Shown one piece after another: positions 18,601 to 26,424 of a stretch of 64,000 nucleotides of DNA. The translations under genes and the position numbers were made by a program. The DNA comes from Lunatimonas salinarum (lineage in GTDB: Bacteria; Bacteroidota; Bacteroidia; Cytophagales; Cyclobacteriaceae), in the NCBI RefSeq assembly GCF_017811155.1, contig NZ_JACVCV010000001.1, forward strand, positions 1-64,000, written 5' to 3'. The notes beneath the pieces are model-generated. The model ran no database searches, was not told where the DNA came from, and saw nothing but the letters and a program-made list of their open reading frames with translations. Within the stretch, counting starts at the first letter, position 1. The number at the start of each line of letters is the position of its first letter.

Positions 18601-19204
18601 CCATGTGCTTCCTTTCGCTGGACCCCATCGGAGAGCCTATACCTTTTGTGGATCGGATACTGTGCTCAACGGAGGGATGAACCCGCCCACCAGAAGAACC
18701 ACTGGCCTGCACTTCATCATCCTCTTGTCTTTGTGCTTCCTCATCGGTGGACTTTTGGGCCATTTCTTCCTCCTTGGCTTGAACTGCATCTTCCGCCTCT
18801 AGGGGTTCTCGATTAATCACCGAATCGGAGCTTTCTTCCTCAAGCGCAGCCTGAACCGATGGGTCCTCCTCAGGCTCGTATCCCCGCTTATTCACCGTAT
18901 CTTCTTCCTCTTTTGTCTGAACCAATTCTTCTTCCTCTTTCATTTGAATCGGTTCTTCGTCCTCTTTGGTCTGAACCGGTTCTTCTTCCTCCCCCGACCG
19001 CATCAACGCACCCCCGGTAAAAAAAGAACCGTCAACTGGTTTACGTACCACCACTTGATCAGCTGCCTGGTCTGCCTCCTTTTCAAACGCGTCTTCGGGT
19101 TGATTCACCTCCATCTTAGCCTGCGGAAGAAAAAAATCGGAAGCCCCTCCTTTTCTGAAGTAGCTATGTCCTTTTGGTTTGGATTGGGGATTGGCCTTTT
19201 CCAT
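15674..19204 (-). CDS. DUF4157 eCIS-associated putative effector with HNH-like segment and beta-repeat C-terminus
   Basis: This 1176-residue protein has no signal peptide. An early segment (about 31-51, with PEDxFEKEADQAADQV) and residues about 173-270 match DUF4157, including the metal motif HELTH at 258-262. DUF4157 is strongly linked to eCIS loci and is thought to mark or process cargo. Between them is an acidic repeat linker (about 70-165). Residues 407-440 read EHIVDW...GG...NIHNL...N, an HNH-endonuclease-like layout. From about 690 to 1130 the chain is a run of beta-strand repeats rich in Gly with recurring D-I/V-P-G turns. It is the best candidate for the payload. Whether the HNH-like segment is an active nuclease is unproven. 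Confidence 0.75.
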   Translation of the reverse strand: MEKANPQSKPKGHSYFRKGGASDFFLPQAKMEVNQPEDAFEKEADQAADQVVVRKPVDGSFFTGGALMRSGEEEEPVQTKEDEEPIQMKEEEELVQTKEEEDTVNKRGYEPEEDPSVQAALEEESSDSVINREPLEAEDAVQAKEEEMAQKSTDEEAQRQEDDEVQASGSSGGRVHPSVEHSIRSTKGIGSPMGSSERKHMESGFGADFSGVTIHTDSHAVQLSRELGAQAFTHGNDIYFNEGKYNPGSKEGQHLLAHELTHTLQQGSSKPNVQRQTTSPTPTVSVDDIPVSPHGKISQEGGSYKMELNNFKVKRNLSGMWEGPDYKLPKSGERSTRQIAIWNQSVREGVRQILESKVTGISTPDNKYTLVLKNNPTVTFGGTLTQLVNEVLIPKWDNGGNPTTYQVEHIVDWQVAGGNKNVDNIHNLILLEGGVNNDLGQRVRSLKNQHIERVLNHYRNAGVTQDPNQAVQDYNIYVKSVSPEIDVAGSTIVQSQITNPTAVQNPLKDSLIDIRNFEVPEGHFFLKTSQRGGGFVVPYNANGYRTGSFSIYVDGDVANHQVNTIILDPIVDEDNVRKSETSTYEVEQQETDVFLVRGLRSRLRNFFELKKMSPVELDEESIDVVGGMNLYAIGKVHPSIPLISNADIDVVFEGQQVRLRKLFNFGELNVPTPFEISSSTLEVFLGSSGFGVTGNIDFGIQQVGEGSIGASASTSGGFELAGKFNFDSQLFDPAEINVEYKNNVWTIGGTIGIPAGKVKGVKNATITASYSENTFSAEGEAELDIPGIEKGSMNVTYGADGFSIGGNFAISSDVPGIRGGNVEARVSRGEGEGGYRIIVSGTAQPDIPGINSSLGVTYEDGALTIVGTAAYNRGMLSGSLELGATNRIVGEDGQPSGDPDDTIRVFGGGTLTLQLTPWLAATAGVKFLPNGEMEVTARLATDTYDVFPRKEYTKNLFRVPTIEIPLFAIPLGPRSLGLVAQIGGGLDFKAGFGPGQLRNLSAEITYNPDHEEETSVRGGGSFVIPADAGLTLRGDMGLGLSVAIASLSGGIEIAGTLGLEGEAAAGVDINWTPQTGLILDARGSITVNPKFTFDINAFARASLGVGWLSVSETWRHNLASFNWGPDIQFGIIFPIHYQEGEAFDMSLDDIEVIYPDIQVVDTAVGLARSIKNDLFG
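18901..18990 (-). repeat. 30-bp tandem repeats encoding an acidic linker
   Basis: Three imperfect 30-bp units encode consecutive ten-residue blocks of the form EEEPVQTKED, EEPIQMKEEE and ELVQTKEEE in the DUF4157 protein. The repeat could vary in copy number between strains. Further acidic, glutamine-containing sequence continues the linker without clear DNA repetition. Confidence 0.75.
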
Positions 19205-19219
19205 ATCATTACAGTATTT

Positions 19220-20794
19220 TCACCATTCTACAAATACAAGCTTTTTCTGCCAAGGCAGCTTAACCACCCCTAGGTTAAAGGGAAGACCTTTTAAGAGGAC
19301 ATCTTGCGCCTTTCGCTCAAGGACCAGTCGGTACCGATCGGGTTCCTCAATGATCTTGCCCTCCCGCTGTAAAAAACCAGTTCTTACGGTTTCTTTACCG
19401 GTATTCTTCAGCTTCTGCCAGTTTGCCATCAGCGACTCCAGTAGAAGATCACATTTTCTGAGTTGGTCATTGGTGAGCACCAATCCCTTTTTGTAGGGAA
19501 ATAACCCATTCCAACCAACCAAAAACTTTTCAAATCCAAGCTCAAATTCAAACGGCTTCAAATTACCTGTAGCTACATAATGCAGCAGGTGCAGCCCCAA
19601 AACCGAATGGGTCATTTTTTTATCTTTCCCAATTACATCGACGTCTTGAAAAAAAGCTAAAAGAAAGGGATGAAGTAAAATTAAGCCAGCATGAATTACC
19701 GGAAGACTGTAATCCAACTGTTCGGTAATGAATTCTTGTTCACCTAAAGCGACCTCCGATGGCAATGATGTATCTAGGCTGGTTTTTATAGGCATTCCTT
19801 CCAACAACTCGCTATCGTCAAAAAAATGGTTCAACCTTGTTTTTGACAGTATCGCTTCGATGTGCGACTCAAAGCCATATATCCTTGCTACTTGCTGCCA
19901 AAACCGAGTCCACTTCTTTTTTGGAAGAGCGGAAGGACTAATCAGCGGCCAAATTCTTTCCAATGAATCTACCTGCCCACCTGAAAAATCATTGCTCGAT
20001 TGGCTTTCCAACCAGTAAGTCAGAAATAGGATATGATTAAATTGTTGGATGTTTTGATTGAATTGCTGGTTCAATTCGTTAAACCTGTCCAAAGAGATAG
20101 GCCGATTCACTAGGTGGTTCATCAGGTGGACAATCTCCTTCACTCCATACTGCAAATACAACCTGATTTTGGCCTGTGGCATTCGTAACACGGCGCTAGC
20201 CAAGGCACTGAACTCCTGAAGTTCAACCCAATTGCTCCCTTGATCGGTATACGACATTTGCCGGGGAATCAGGCTTGCAGCAAACCACGGTTTTATACCG
20301 TGCTGCAGGAAATAAAGCCAAGCGTAAAAACCTTTCTGTTCCTCACTTAAAAATGTATATTTGCTTGATTCGTGGCTTTTTAAAAGCTCTTTCTTAAAGT
20401 ATGTAAACACCTCCGGATTACTCCATCTTTTCCATTCATCAATGGTAAATGGCGGTAAATCAGCCTCCTCAACAACGCCATGTGACGCTTGGTCTTGTAC
20501 TTCCAGTTGTCGGATTAGCTGATTGGAAATTTGCCGTATCAGTGCGGGTTGTAGGTCTATAGAATCGATTTGATGCAGGTCGATGTCAACGGTGAGGGAA
20601 AGGTCGGAAAGCAGCAAGTGGTTCTCTGAGGAAAGAGGAAACCGTTCGCTAAGCCATTTTTCAATTTCGGGAAGTATGCGCTTTTCCAAAAAGTCATGAA
20701 TATTTCGTTCCACCGCCTTGGCGTTGTCAGTAGATGCCGTTATCACTTCGACAGTTACTTTTTGGATAAATATTTCCTCGTTATTCGTGGGCAT
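19220..20794 (-). CDS. eCIS tape measure protein (Afp14/Pvc14-like)
   Basis: This 524-residue protein matches the contractile injection system tape-measure family. The N-terminal block has the usual IxKVTVEVxT start, an amphipathic helix (VERNIHDFLEKRILPEIEKWL) and an LSLTVDIDL strand near residue 65. The C-terminal block (about 390-500) keeps the family's GLILLHPFL and LLHYVATG segments. Such proteins set tube length and sit inside the tube during assembly. The Bacteroidota versions are shorter than PVC Pvc14, which may predict a shorter particle. A 249-base gap with a hairpin separates it from the 896-residue gene upstream. The next gene starts 15 bases downstream. Confidence 0.82.
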   Translation of the reverse strand: MPTNNEEIFIQKVTVEVITASTDNAKAVERNIHDFLEKRILPEIEKWLSERFPLSSENHLLLSDLSLTVDIDLHQIDSIDLQPALIRQISNQLIRQLEVQDQASHGVVEEADLPPFTIDEWKRWSNPEVFTYFKKELLKSHESSKYTFLSEEQKGFYAWLYFLQHGIKPWFAASLIPRQMSYTDQGSNWVELQEFSALASAVLRMPQAKIRLYLQYGVKEIVHLMNHLVNRPISLDRFNELNQQFNQNIQQFNHILFLTYWLESQSSNDFSGGQVDSLERIWPLISPSALPKKKWTRFWQQVARIYGFESHIEAILSKTRLNHFFDDSELLEGMPIKTSLDTSLPSEVALGEQEFITEQLDYSLPVIHAGLILLHPFLLAFFQDVDVIGKDKKMTHSVLGLHLLHYVATGNLKPFEFELGFEKFLVGWNGLFPYKKGLVLTNDQLRKCDLLLESLMANWQKLKNTGKETVRTGFLQREGKIIEEPDRYRLVLERKAQDVLLKGLPFNLGVVKLPWQKKLVFVEW

Positions 20795-21042
20795 AATATT
20801 TGTATTGTTCCCTTTTTTTCCTACATTTATACCACGACGACAGTCGATTTTACTGGCAATGTAAAGCGAAATTGGAAAAGGTCAGTACGTTCACAATCTG
20901 GGTTTTGGCACATACGTTGAGCAGAGTTTCAATCGTTAAGCTTTTGACTTCAGATAACAAAGTGACGATAACAGGCAGAAGTACAAGGAAGCACGCCCAT
21001 GAGGGGTCATTCACTATCCGGAAATTAGCTGAATGACCCCTT
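20795..21042 (-). promoter_or_regulatory. intra-operon spacer with post-stop hairpin
   Basis: This is the only long gap inside the injection-system operon. A perfect 12-base inverted repeat (21002-21013 with 21030-21041) begins one base after the stop codon of the 896-residue gene and has a 16-base loop. No T-run follows it, so it may be a weak terminator, an RNase-protecting hairpin or a processing site that sets the level of downstream transcripts. The rest of the spacer shows no clear promoter or gene. Confidence 0.5.
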
Positions 21043-23733
21043 TCATCTGTCAGGTAAGTTAGAAGGCCCCGCAATCGTTCCCCCTGTCGCAGTTATACGC
21101 ATACGCTCCATCCCATCAATCATCAAAACCCTACGTGCTACCCTAGGTCCATCAAAGTAGATATCCACAGCTTCACCAAGTGTGGCAATCAGATTTTCAA
21201 AGAATGCCCTATCGGACTCCCGGCCCAAAACCAGAAACAGCGATGCTTTCGTTGCTTGGGTTTTATGGTGAAGACCCTGCCGTAGTCGCAGAAACCTTAC
21301 AATGGGGTCGTTCGTATTGGAACTTGCCCCATATCGGTTGATCATTTCAATACTGACCCAACTTCCATCCAACCAGTCTCCCGTTAAATAGAGTTCAAAG
21401 GGTCTTCCGGTGGCATTTAAGCGGTTGAACACACCCATTATGATGTTTAATACTGATTGTGGCAACTGATCTTGGCGGGTAATGAATCTTGGGTTCACCA
21501 AGGCGTTGCCGGATCGGGACAACTGATCGATCAAGCGGTACCACTCCGCCCATTTTCCTTGGTATTTGCCGTAATCGTCGTCCTTATTTTCGGGGGCAAA
21601 TTCCATTTGCAGTTGCCTATAGGTAGTATCCCGATACCTCCTGATTTCTTCACTGCGTAGCGCATTTAGCCTGAATTGTCTATCCGAACGGAACATGCCG
21701 TCTTGGGTGTAGGTAAATGCAGGTGCACTTAAGGAAAGCGTTGTGTCCGCAAAGGTGACTCGAAACTGATCATCGTATGCCCGAATGATTACAAAACGCT
21801 TCAGATCCTCGTTGAAATCAAATACTAACCCTGCAGGAAAACGTCGATTCAGCGCTTCTGTGATGGCATGCATGCGGCGCATCAGGATCTGTTCCAAAGG
21901 CACGAGTATTTCGGTAGTTCCTGCAATTTGGGATACGCCATTTATACTGTATTCCCGTATCACCAAACGGTACACCTTTGGCGTAACACCTACTCGGCGA
22001 GGCGTGCCTCGTAGGCTCCTTGCCAAATTATTCAGGTAATTTAGTGTGCTTATCCATGGATAGGTCGATTGGGCCACCTTGACATGTGTCGGCCCTGTGG
22101 ATTGGTCTGTCACAGCCACCCGATAATCCAACGCAAGGTCTCCAATCACCTCGTTGTTGTGGCTTAATAAAATCAAGGTACCCGATCGGCGAACGCCCGC
22201 CAAATGACGGCAAGATCCGTGGGCTTGCAAAAATGTCCGCAGTTCTGCATAATTTTGGTAATCGAATCGAAAAAGGCCAAAATCCAGTCCAAACTGACGT
22301 TGAATATTGGTGACTGCCTGGAAAACATTTTCTGCATTACCACGCAAATGACCTCCTAAATAGTAAAAAGTACTGTATTCATTCTCGTTTAACAACGGAT
22401 TTTCCCCCAGGTTATACCGGTGGTGAATGGGATTAACCTTCTGTTGGATGGACCAATTTTCAAGCAAACCGGTCAAATTGCGGTAATAAAAGGGAATACT
22501 GTGTTCAACGTTGCTATTCGGCTGCCCGGCACTAGGAATTAACCGAACCTCCGTCTCATCCTGCAAATTGAATGCATTCAGCATCAAATAGATTTTCTTC
22601 AGGTAAAAGCGGATACGATGCTGTTTTTGATGGTAATCTGACACAGCTGGAGAGGGATAGAAAGCATGTCGATAGCCTGCACCTACTAGCCTGCCTAAAA
22701 GGAGGTGTTTTGGAAAAGCCTGGATAGAAGGATTTTCCAATCCCGAAAAAGAAGCCACCTCGGAGAGTAACCCTCGATAAACCTCCATCAAATCACTCAA
22801 AAAGCGGTATCTGTATTGATTATATTGAAAAGGTCCATTCGTGGGAAAATTGAAATGCTGCCTTATAAGCGAATCAACCTGCTCGCTAAACGTTGCTATC
22901 GTAGCATCTCCCTCCCAAAGAAACTGAACACTGGTCAACATAATTGAAAGCTCCTCAATAAGCTCTTCTACACTGTTTCCTTGTACGATTGCGTCTCGGT
23001 ATAAGCGGTCTAGCAATAATGGTGTATATGCATTGGTATCATTTATCACTACTTTCAATGGATGCAGATACGTCAGTTCCGAAATACCGATTCGAAGTTG
23101 TTCAAAACGTTGATAAATGGTATCCGATGCTATCAAACGCTCCATGGCAGCCGTCTCAACTAAAAGGCACCTGAGCGCTGCAACCTGCTCCAAACCCTGA
23201 TTATCACAGTTTATATCCCCACAGATATCCTGATCGCGTGAATAACTTTCCAGGTAGAGGACTAAAACCCATTGATCCAGATTGGAAAGCCCTGAAAGGG
23301 ATATTGCTCCTTCTTCCTCCTCATTACAAAGCTCCCATAGGGATACCACTTGAGATCCCTCTTCGTGGAACAAAGGGTATGCTGCTTTATCATCTTCAAA
23401 AGGCTTGTAGTGCGTGAACGATAACTGATCAATATCAATAGACTGCTGATTTCGTGGACTTTCTGGAATACCCGACTTAAGCGTGATAAGGTCCCCATCG
23501 GTAGTAATGCCATATCCCTGCCCAATTTGAATACGCCTCGCACCTACCTCTTCTACCACTGATACCTTCAAACCATTAACAATGCCTACGCCTATCAATC
23601 CAATACGGGTAAGCCTATCCTGATCCTCAAAAAAAGCTATGCTTTCATTTAGCTGAGTATGTGTCAATACCTGATCGGCTTGGTATTGCCGATAATGGGT
23701 AAGTATACTGGATAACTTGTTAGCCATGGCCAT
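21043..23733 (-). CDS. large eCIS protein of unknown function in the fibre-gene position
   Basis: This 896-residue protein has no signal peptide or membrane segment. Its start (TQLNESIAFFEDQDRLTRIG, then IVNGLKV and GYGITTDGDLI by residue 80) has the look of a structural-phage domain in which a short strand pattern follows an attachment helix. The middle is helix-rich, and the C-terminal 250 residues have mixed strands. It lies between the second baseplate gene and the tape measure, where Afp13/Pvc13 fibre genes sit, but it lacks the trimeric fibre repeats expected of an adenovirus-like fibre. It could be a baseplate periphery, cage or receptor-binding component. I recognise no domain with certainty. 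Confidence 0.6.
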   Translation of the reverse strand: MAMANKLSSILTHYRQYQADQVLTHTQLNESIAFFEDQDRLTRIGLIGVGIVNGLKVSVVEEVGARRIQIGQGYGITTDGDLITLKSGIPESPRNQQSIDIDQLSFTHYKPFEDDKAAYPLFHEEGSQVVSLWELCNEEEEGAISLSGLSNLDQWVLVLYLESYSRDQDICGDINCDNQGLEQVAALRCLLVETAAMERLIASDTIYQRFEQLRIGISELTYLHPLKVVINDTNAYTPLLLDRLYRDAIVQGNSVEELIEELSIMLTSVQFLWEGDATIATFSEQVDSLIRQHFNFPTNGPFQYNQYRYRFLSDLMEVYRGLLSEVASFSGLENPSIQAFPKHLLLGRLVGAGYRHAFYPSPAVSDYHQKQHRIRFYLKKIYLMLNAFNLQDETEVRLIPSAGQPNSNVEHSIPFYYRNLTGLLENWSIQQKVNPIHHRYNLGENPLLNENEYSTFYYLGGHLRGNAENVFQAVTNIQRQFGLDFGLFRFDYQNYAELRTFLQAHGSCRHLAGVRRSGTLILLSHNNEVIGDLALDYRVAVTDQSTGPTHVKVAQSTYPWISTLNYLNNLARSLRGTPRRVGVTPKVYRLVIREYSINGVSQIAGTTEILVPLEQILMRRMHAITEALNRRFPAGLVFDFNEDLKRFVIIRAYDDQFRVTFADTTLSLSAPAFTYTQDGMFRSDRQFRLNALRSEEIRRYRDTTYRQLQMEFAPENKDDDYGKYQGKWAEWYRLIDQLSRSGNALVNPRFITRQDQLPQSVLNIIMGVFNRLNATGRPFELYLTGDWLDGSWVSIEMINRYGASSNTNDPIVRFLRLRQGLHHKTQATKASLFLVLGRESDRAFFENLIATLGEAVDIYFDGPRVARRVLMIDGMERMRITATGGTIAGPSNLPDR

Positions 23734-23739
23734 TTGATT

Positions 23740-26415
23740 TTAAAGGGTACCTAAATTCGTTCTACCTAATATGATCTTTTCTTCCCAACCCTGCTCGTCT
23801 TCTGATGCACAGTCAAACAGACTTCCCTGTGGATAGACTGACTTCAGGTTGGAAAGCACTTCAATAAACGCTTTGTCTGCTGCTTTGCTGCCCTTGCCTA
23901 AGTGTTCAAGGAAATTTCTAAACGAATTCTCGAAGAGAACCAAGGGATGTTGATCATCAGGGATTTCGGGATTGGACGAGCCAATCCAGCAGATTTTAGC
24001 CAAAATATGGCTAGGCAGTTCTTCCCTGATCAAATTTTCCAAATAGTCCCGGAATACCAAATCAGCCAGTCGGAAACTATTACCTGGAAGAACTACGGTC
24101 ACTCGGAAGGAATAGGGATCCAAGACACCATCCGCCTGGCAATCTTCTCTACAAAATGGCATAAATGTTTGATTATCCGATTCGGAGGGCTCAAAGGAAG
24201 GTCTGAGAAGGATATGTTCCACTAGAAAGACACCTTCATCCAGTGCCTGTTCTGACACAAACTTCACAAATCGCAAAATTGCTGCTTTGATATTTTGCTT
24301 CGAATAATACCGGTACTGACTCGCAATAATTCTTTTGGAGTCGTTAGGTTCGGTTACTGCCGGGTTGATAATACTAAAGGAGTACCTGTCCGAAGGAGAT
24401 TTGGTAATCCGAAAGCATCCCACATCTTGGGTTTCATAGCCGGAATCCTCTGTTTGCAGGAAATGGTTCTCTATCTGTGCCTCTGTGATCCGCCCCACAA
24501 GCTGCATTACGAGATAGATTTCTTCGTAGGCATGGCTACTATTTCGATAGTTTTCGGTGGCAGACAGCAGTATACTCCTATTGGTATCCAACATACGCCA
24601 ACGGAATACGGATTCACCCTTAGAACTTGTAAATGGATAGAGCTGTACGAAGGAATTGAATAGGTGTCTTCTTACGTAGGATTTAAACCCTGCCAGCAAG
24701 GAAAGACGCTTTTCAAATCCGGAAACATTCGAGCTGTTCCAAAGCTGTTCCGGACGCTTTCGAAAATAATCAAATGCATTTCCAGACTCGCTACTAATAG
24801 CTCCATACTCCCTCAAAAAGTAACCTTGTGCTTCCAACACCTGCTCCTGTGCGACATCTCCGTATCTCTTTTTCATCACAAAGGCATATTCACTGAAGCG
24901 TTCTCCGAACCGGGCGATGAGGTGATCAAGCAATTTTCTCCGCTTTTCCAATGGTTGATCCAGAAAGCCCATAAACAAATCGGATAGATCTGCGCTTTCA
25001 TACCATTCCCCCAAGTATTCCTTGGTATCGGCCATGTCCAGCACAGCTTGGGTAAACAGGGTTTTGGCCTGATTGCCTCTGACTGATAGGAGTTCCCTTA
25101 TTTGGGAAAGATGTTTGAAATAGCTCGCCAACACCTGATCAAAAAAATGTAAATAGCCCTTTAATTGCTTAGACTGAGCCTTGCGCAAAGGGCTGGCATT
25201 TTCGGAAAGGCCAGTTTTTCCAATGCCGTAATTTTCAGGAAAGGCACTCCGGATACTGAAATACCGGTCTACAGCCAAAGTTGAAACTTGAGGCAGTGGC
25301 AAAGTGCCCGCATGCATGTTGTTTTTTTCGTCCAGCGCGGCAAGCGCCATTTGTTCCTTGTAGGTATTGACCTTGGCAGTATCGACATTTAGCGGCAGTA
25401 AGCCTTTGCTGAAGTTGAATTTACTCTTGTTGCACAGATAGGGTTTACATCCTGGTTTAAGTGGCACGACCCATCTGTGATCATCAGCAGGCTGATCGCA
25501 ATCTCCGAGCTGAATATCTTTGATCAATTTGACCCCAGGAATGTCCATGATTCGCTTGATGATGTCCGAGAGCCTCACCTCTGTGCGAAGCCCTGCAGCC
25601 ATCACTTCATTCGGATCCAAAAATCCGTGTCGCAGACTGGGTCCCTCATAAATCTGATCGGTCGAAAATCCTTTTTCGATCATTTCGGCGAAACGGTACC
25701 TATTGACAGGGGCTGAAAAATAACGGGAAAGGACATTTTCAATCTGCGCCTGCACCAATTCTTCATCGGCCGTGGGCTGAACTTCAATAAGGGCACAGAC
25801 ACGTATGGGATGGCGTCCTACTTCCGTAACCTCAATCAGATCCTCACAAAGGTTTCGGTTTTTGTGATAGCGCTGAAGGACTTCCTTCTGTACTTGTTCG
25901 ATGGGCACACTTCCATCCAGATCCAAGAGAACTCTGTGAAGTCCTTTTAAGTCAAAGAACTTTTGGTGTCGTTTTTCCAGACCCTCCCAAACGGTATCTT
26001 CGTAGCCCATCTTGCGGTTCTTACAGTCTACAAAAACCCGTTTGGAAAATGGCGCTATCCACGCGTTTCGTACCCCTTTGCAATCAATGAAAAGCATGCG
26101 GTAATCCAATTCGTTCAGAGCCTTTATAGGCAAAATGCTTTCTGCTAGGTGAAATTGATGCCCCCATCCTTTTTTTCTATCTCCGGCCAACAGCTGCTCC
26201 ATGGGAAGTGAGAGACGGTATTCCAGATCGGTTATGGCATAGCATACGGCTTCCAGAATAGTGATGCCTGGGTCGTGGGTATTATAATCTGTCCATAGGG
26301 CAGCTGCTACCGACTCAATGTAGCGGATCCCCTGCTCTCTTAAGAATTGAAAATCCTGCCCATCATTTCGGCGGATATTTTTGGGAAGGGCGATATGTGT
26401 TGGCTTTCCTGCCAT
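23740..26415 (-). CDS. eCIS baseplate component (Pvc12/Afp12-like)
   Basis: This 891-residue cytosolic protein belongs to the large second baseplate wedge group. The N-terminus has the recurring family signature TDYNTHDPGITILEAVCYAITDLEYR at about residues 42-67 with a helix before it, and residues about 100-150 form a gp6/J-like core (YRMLFIDCKGVRNAWI). The central part (about 450-620) is a long helical insertion, and further J-like strands come near 760. The protein would pair with the 1046-residue neighbour to form the wedges around the spike and trigger sheath contraction. It begins 9 bases after the neighbour's stop. The next gene starts 6 bases after its own stop. Confidence 0.8.
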   Translation of the reverse strand: MAGKPTHIALPKNIRRNDGQDFQFLREQGIRYIESVAAALWTDYNTHDPGITILEAVCYAITDLEYRLSLPMEQLLAGDRKKGWGHQFHLAESILPIKALNELDYRMLFIDCKGVRNAWIAPFSKRVFVDCKNRKMGYEDTVWEGLEKRHQKFFDLKGLHRVLLDLDGSVPIEQVQKEVLQRYHKNRNLCEDLIEVTEVGRHPIRVCALIEVQPTADEELVQAQIENVLSRYFSAPVNRYRFAEMIEKGFSTDQIYEGPSLRHGFLDPNEVMAAGLRTEVRLSDIIKRIMDIPGVKLIKDIQLGDCDQPADDHRWVVPLKPGCKPYLCNKSKFNFSKGLLPLNVDTAKVNTYKEQMALAALDEKNNMHAGTLPLPQVSTLAVDRYFSIRSAFPENYGIGKTGLSENASPLRKAQSKQLKGYLHFFDQVLASYFKHLSQIRELLSVRGNQAKTLFTQAVLDMADTKEYLGEWYESADLSDLFMGFLDQPLEKRRKLLDHLIARFGERFSEYAFVMKKRYGDVAQEQVLEAQGYFLREYGAISSESGNAFDYFRKRPEQLWNSSNVSGFEKRLSLLAGFKSYVRRHLFNSFVQLYPFTSSKGESVFRWRMLDTNRSILLSATENYRNSSHAYEEIYLVMQLVGRITEAQIENHFLQTEDSGYETQDVGCFRITKSPSDRYSFSIINPAVTEPNDSKRIIASQYRYYSKQNIKAAILRFVKFVSEQALDEGVFLVEHILLRPSFEPSESDNQTFMPFCREDCQADGVLDPYSFRVTVVLPGNSFRLADLVFRDYLENLIREELPSHILAKICWIGSSNPEIPDDQHPLVLFENSFRNFLEHLGKGSKAADKAFIEVLSNLKSVYPQGSLFDCASEDEQGWEEKIILGRTNLGTL

Positions 26416-26424
26416 GGCCGTTAG

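Noticed and set aside
20850-21074. 75-codon minus-strand frame in the operon gap
   Set aside because: It overlaps the end of the 896-residue gene and the hairpin, lacks a recognisable domain and is not needed to explain the region.
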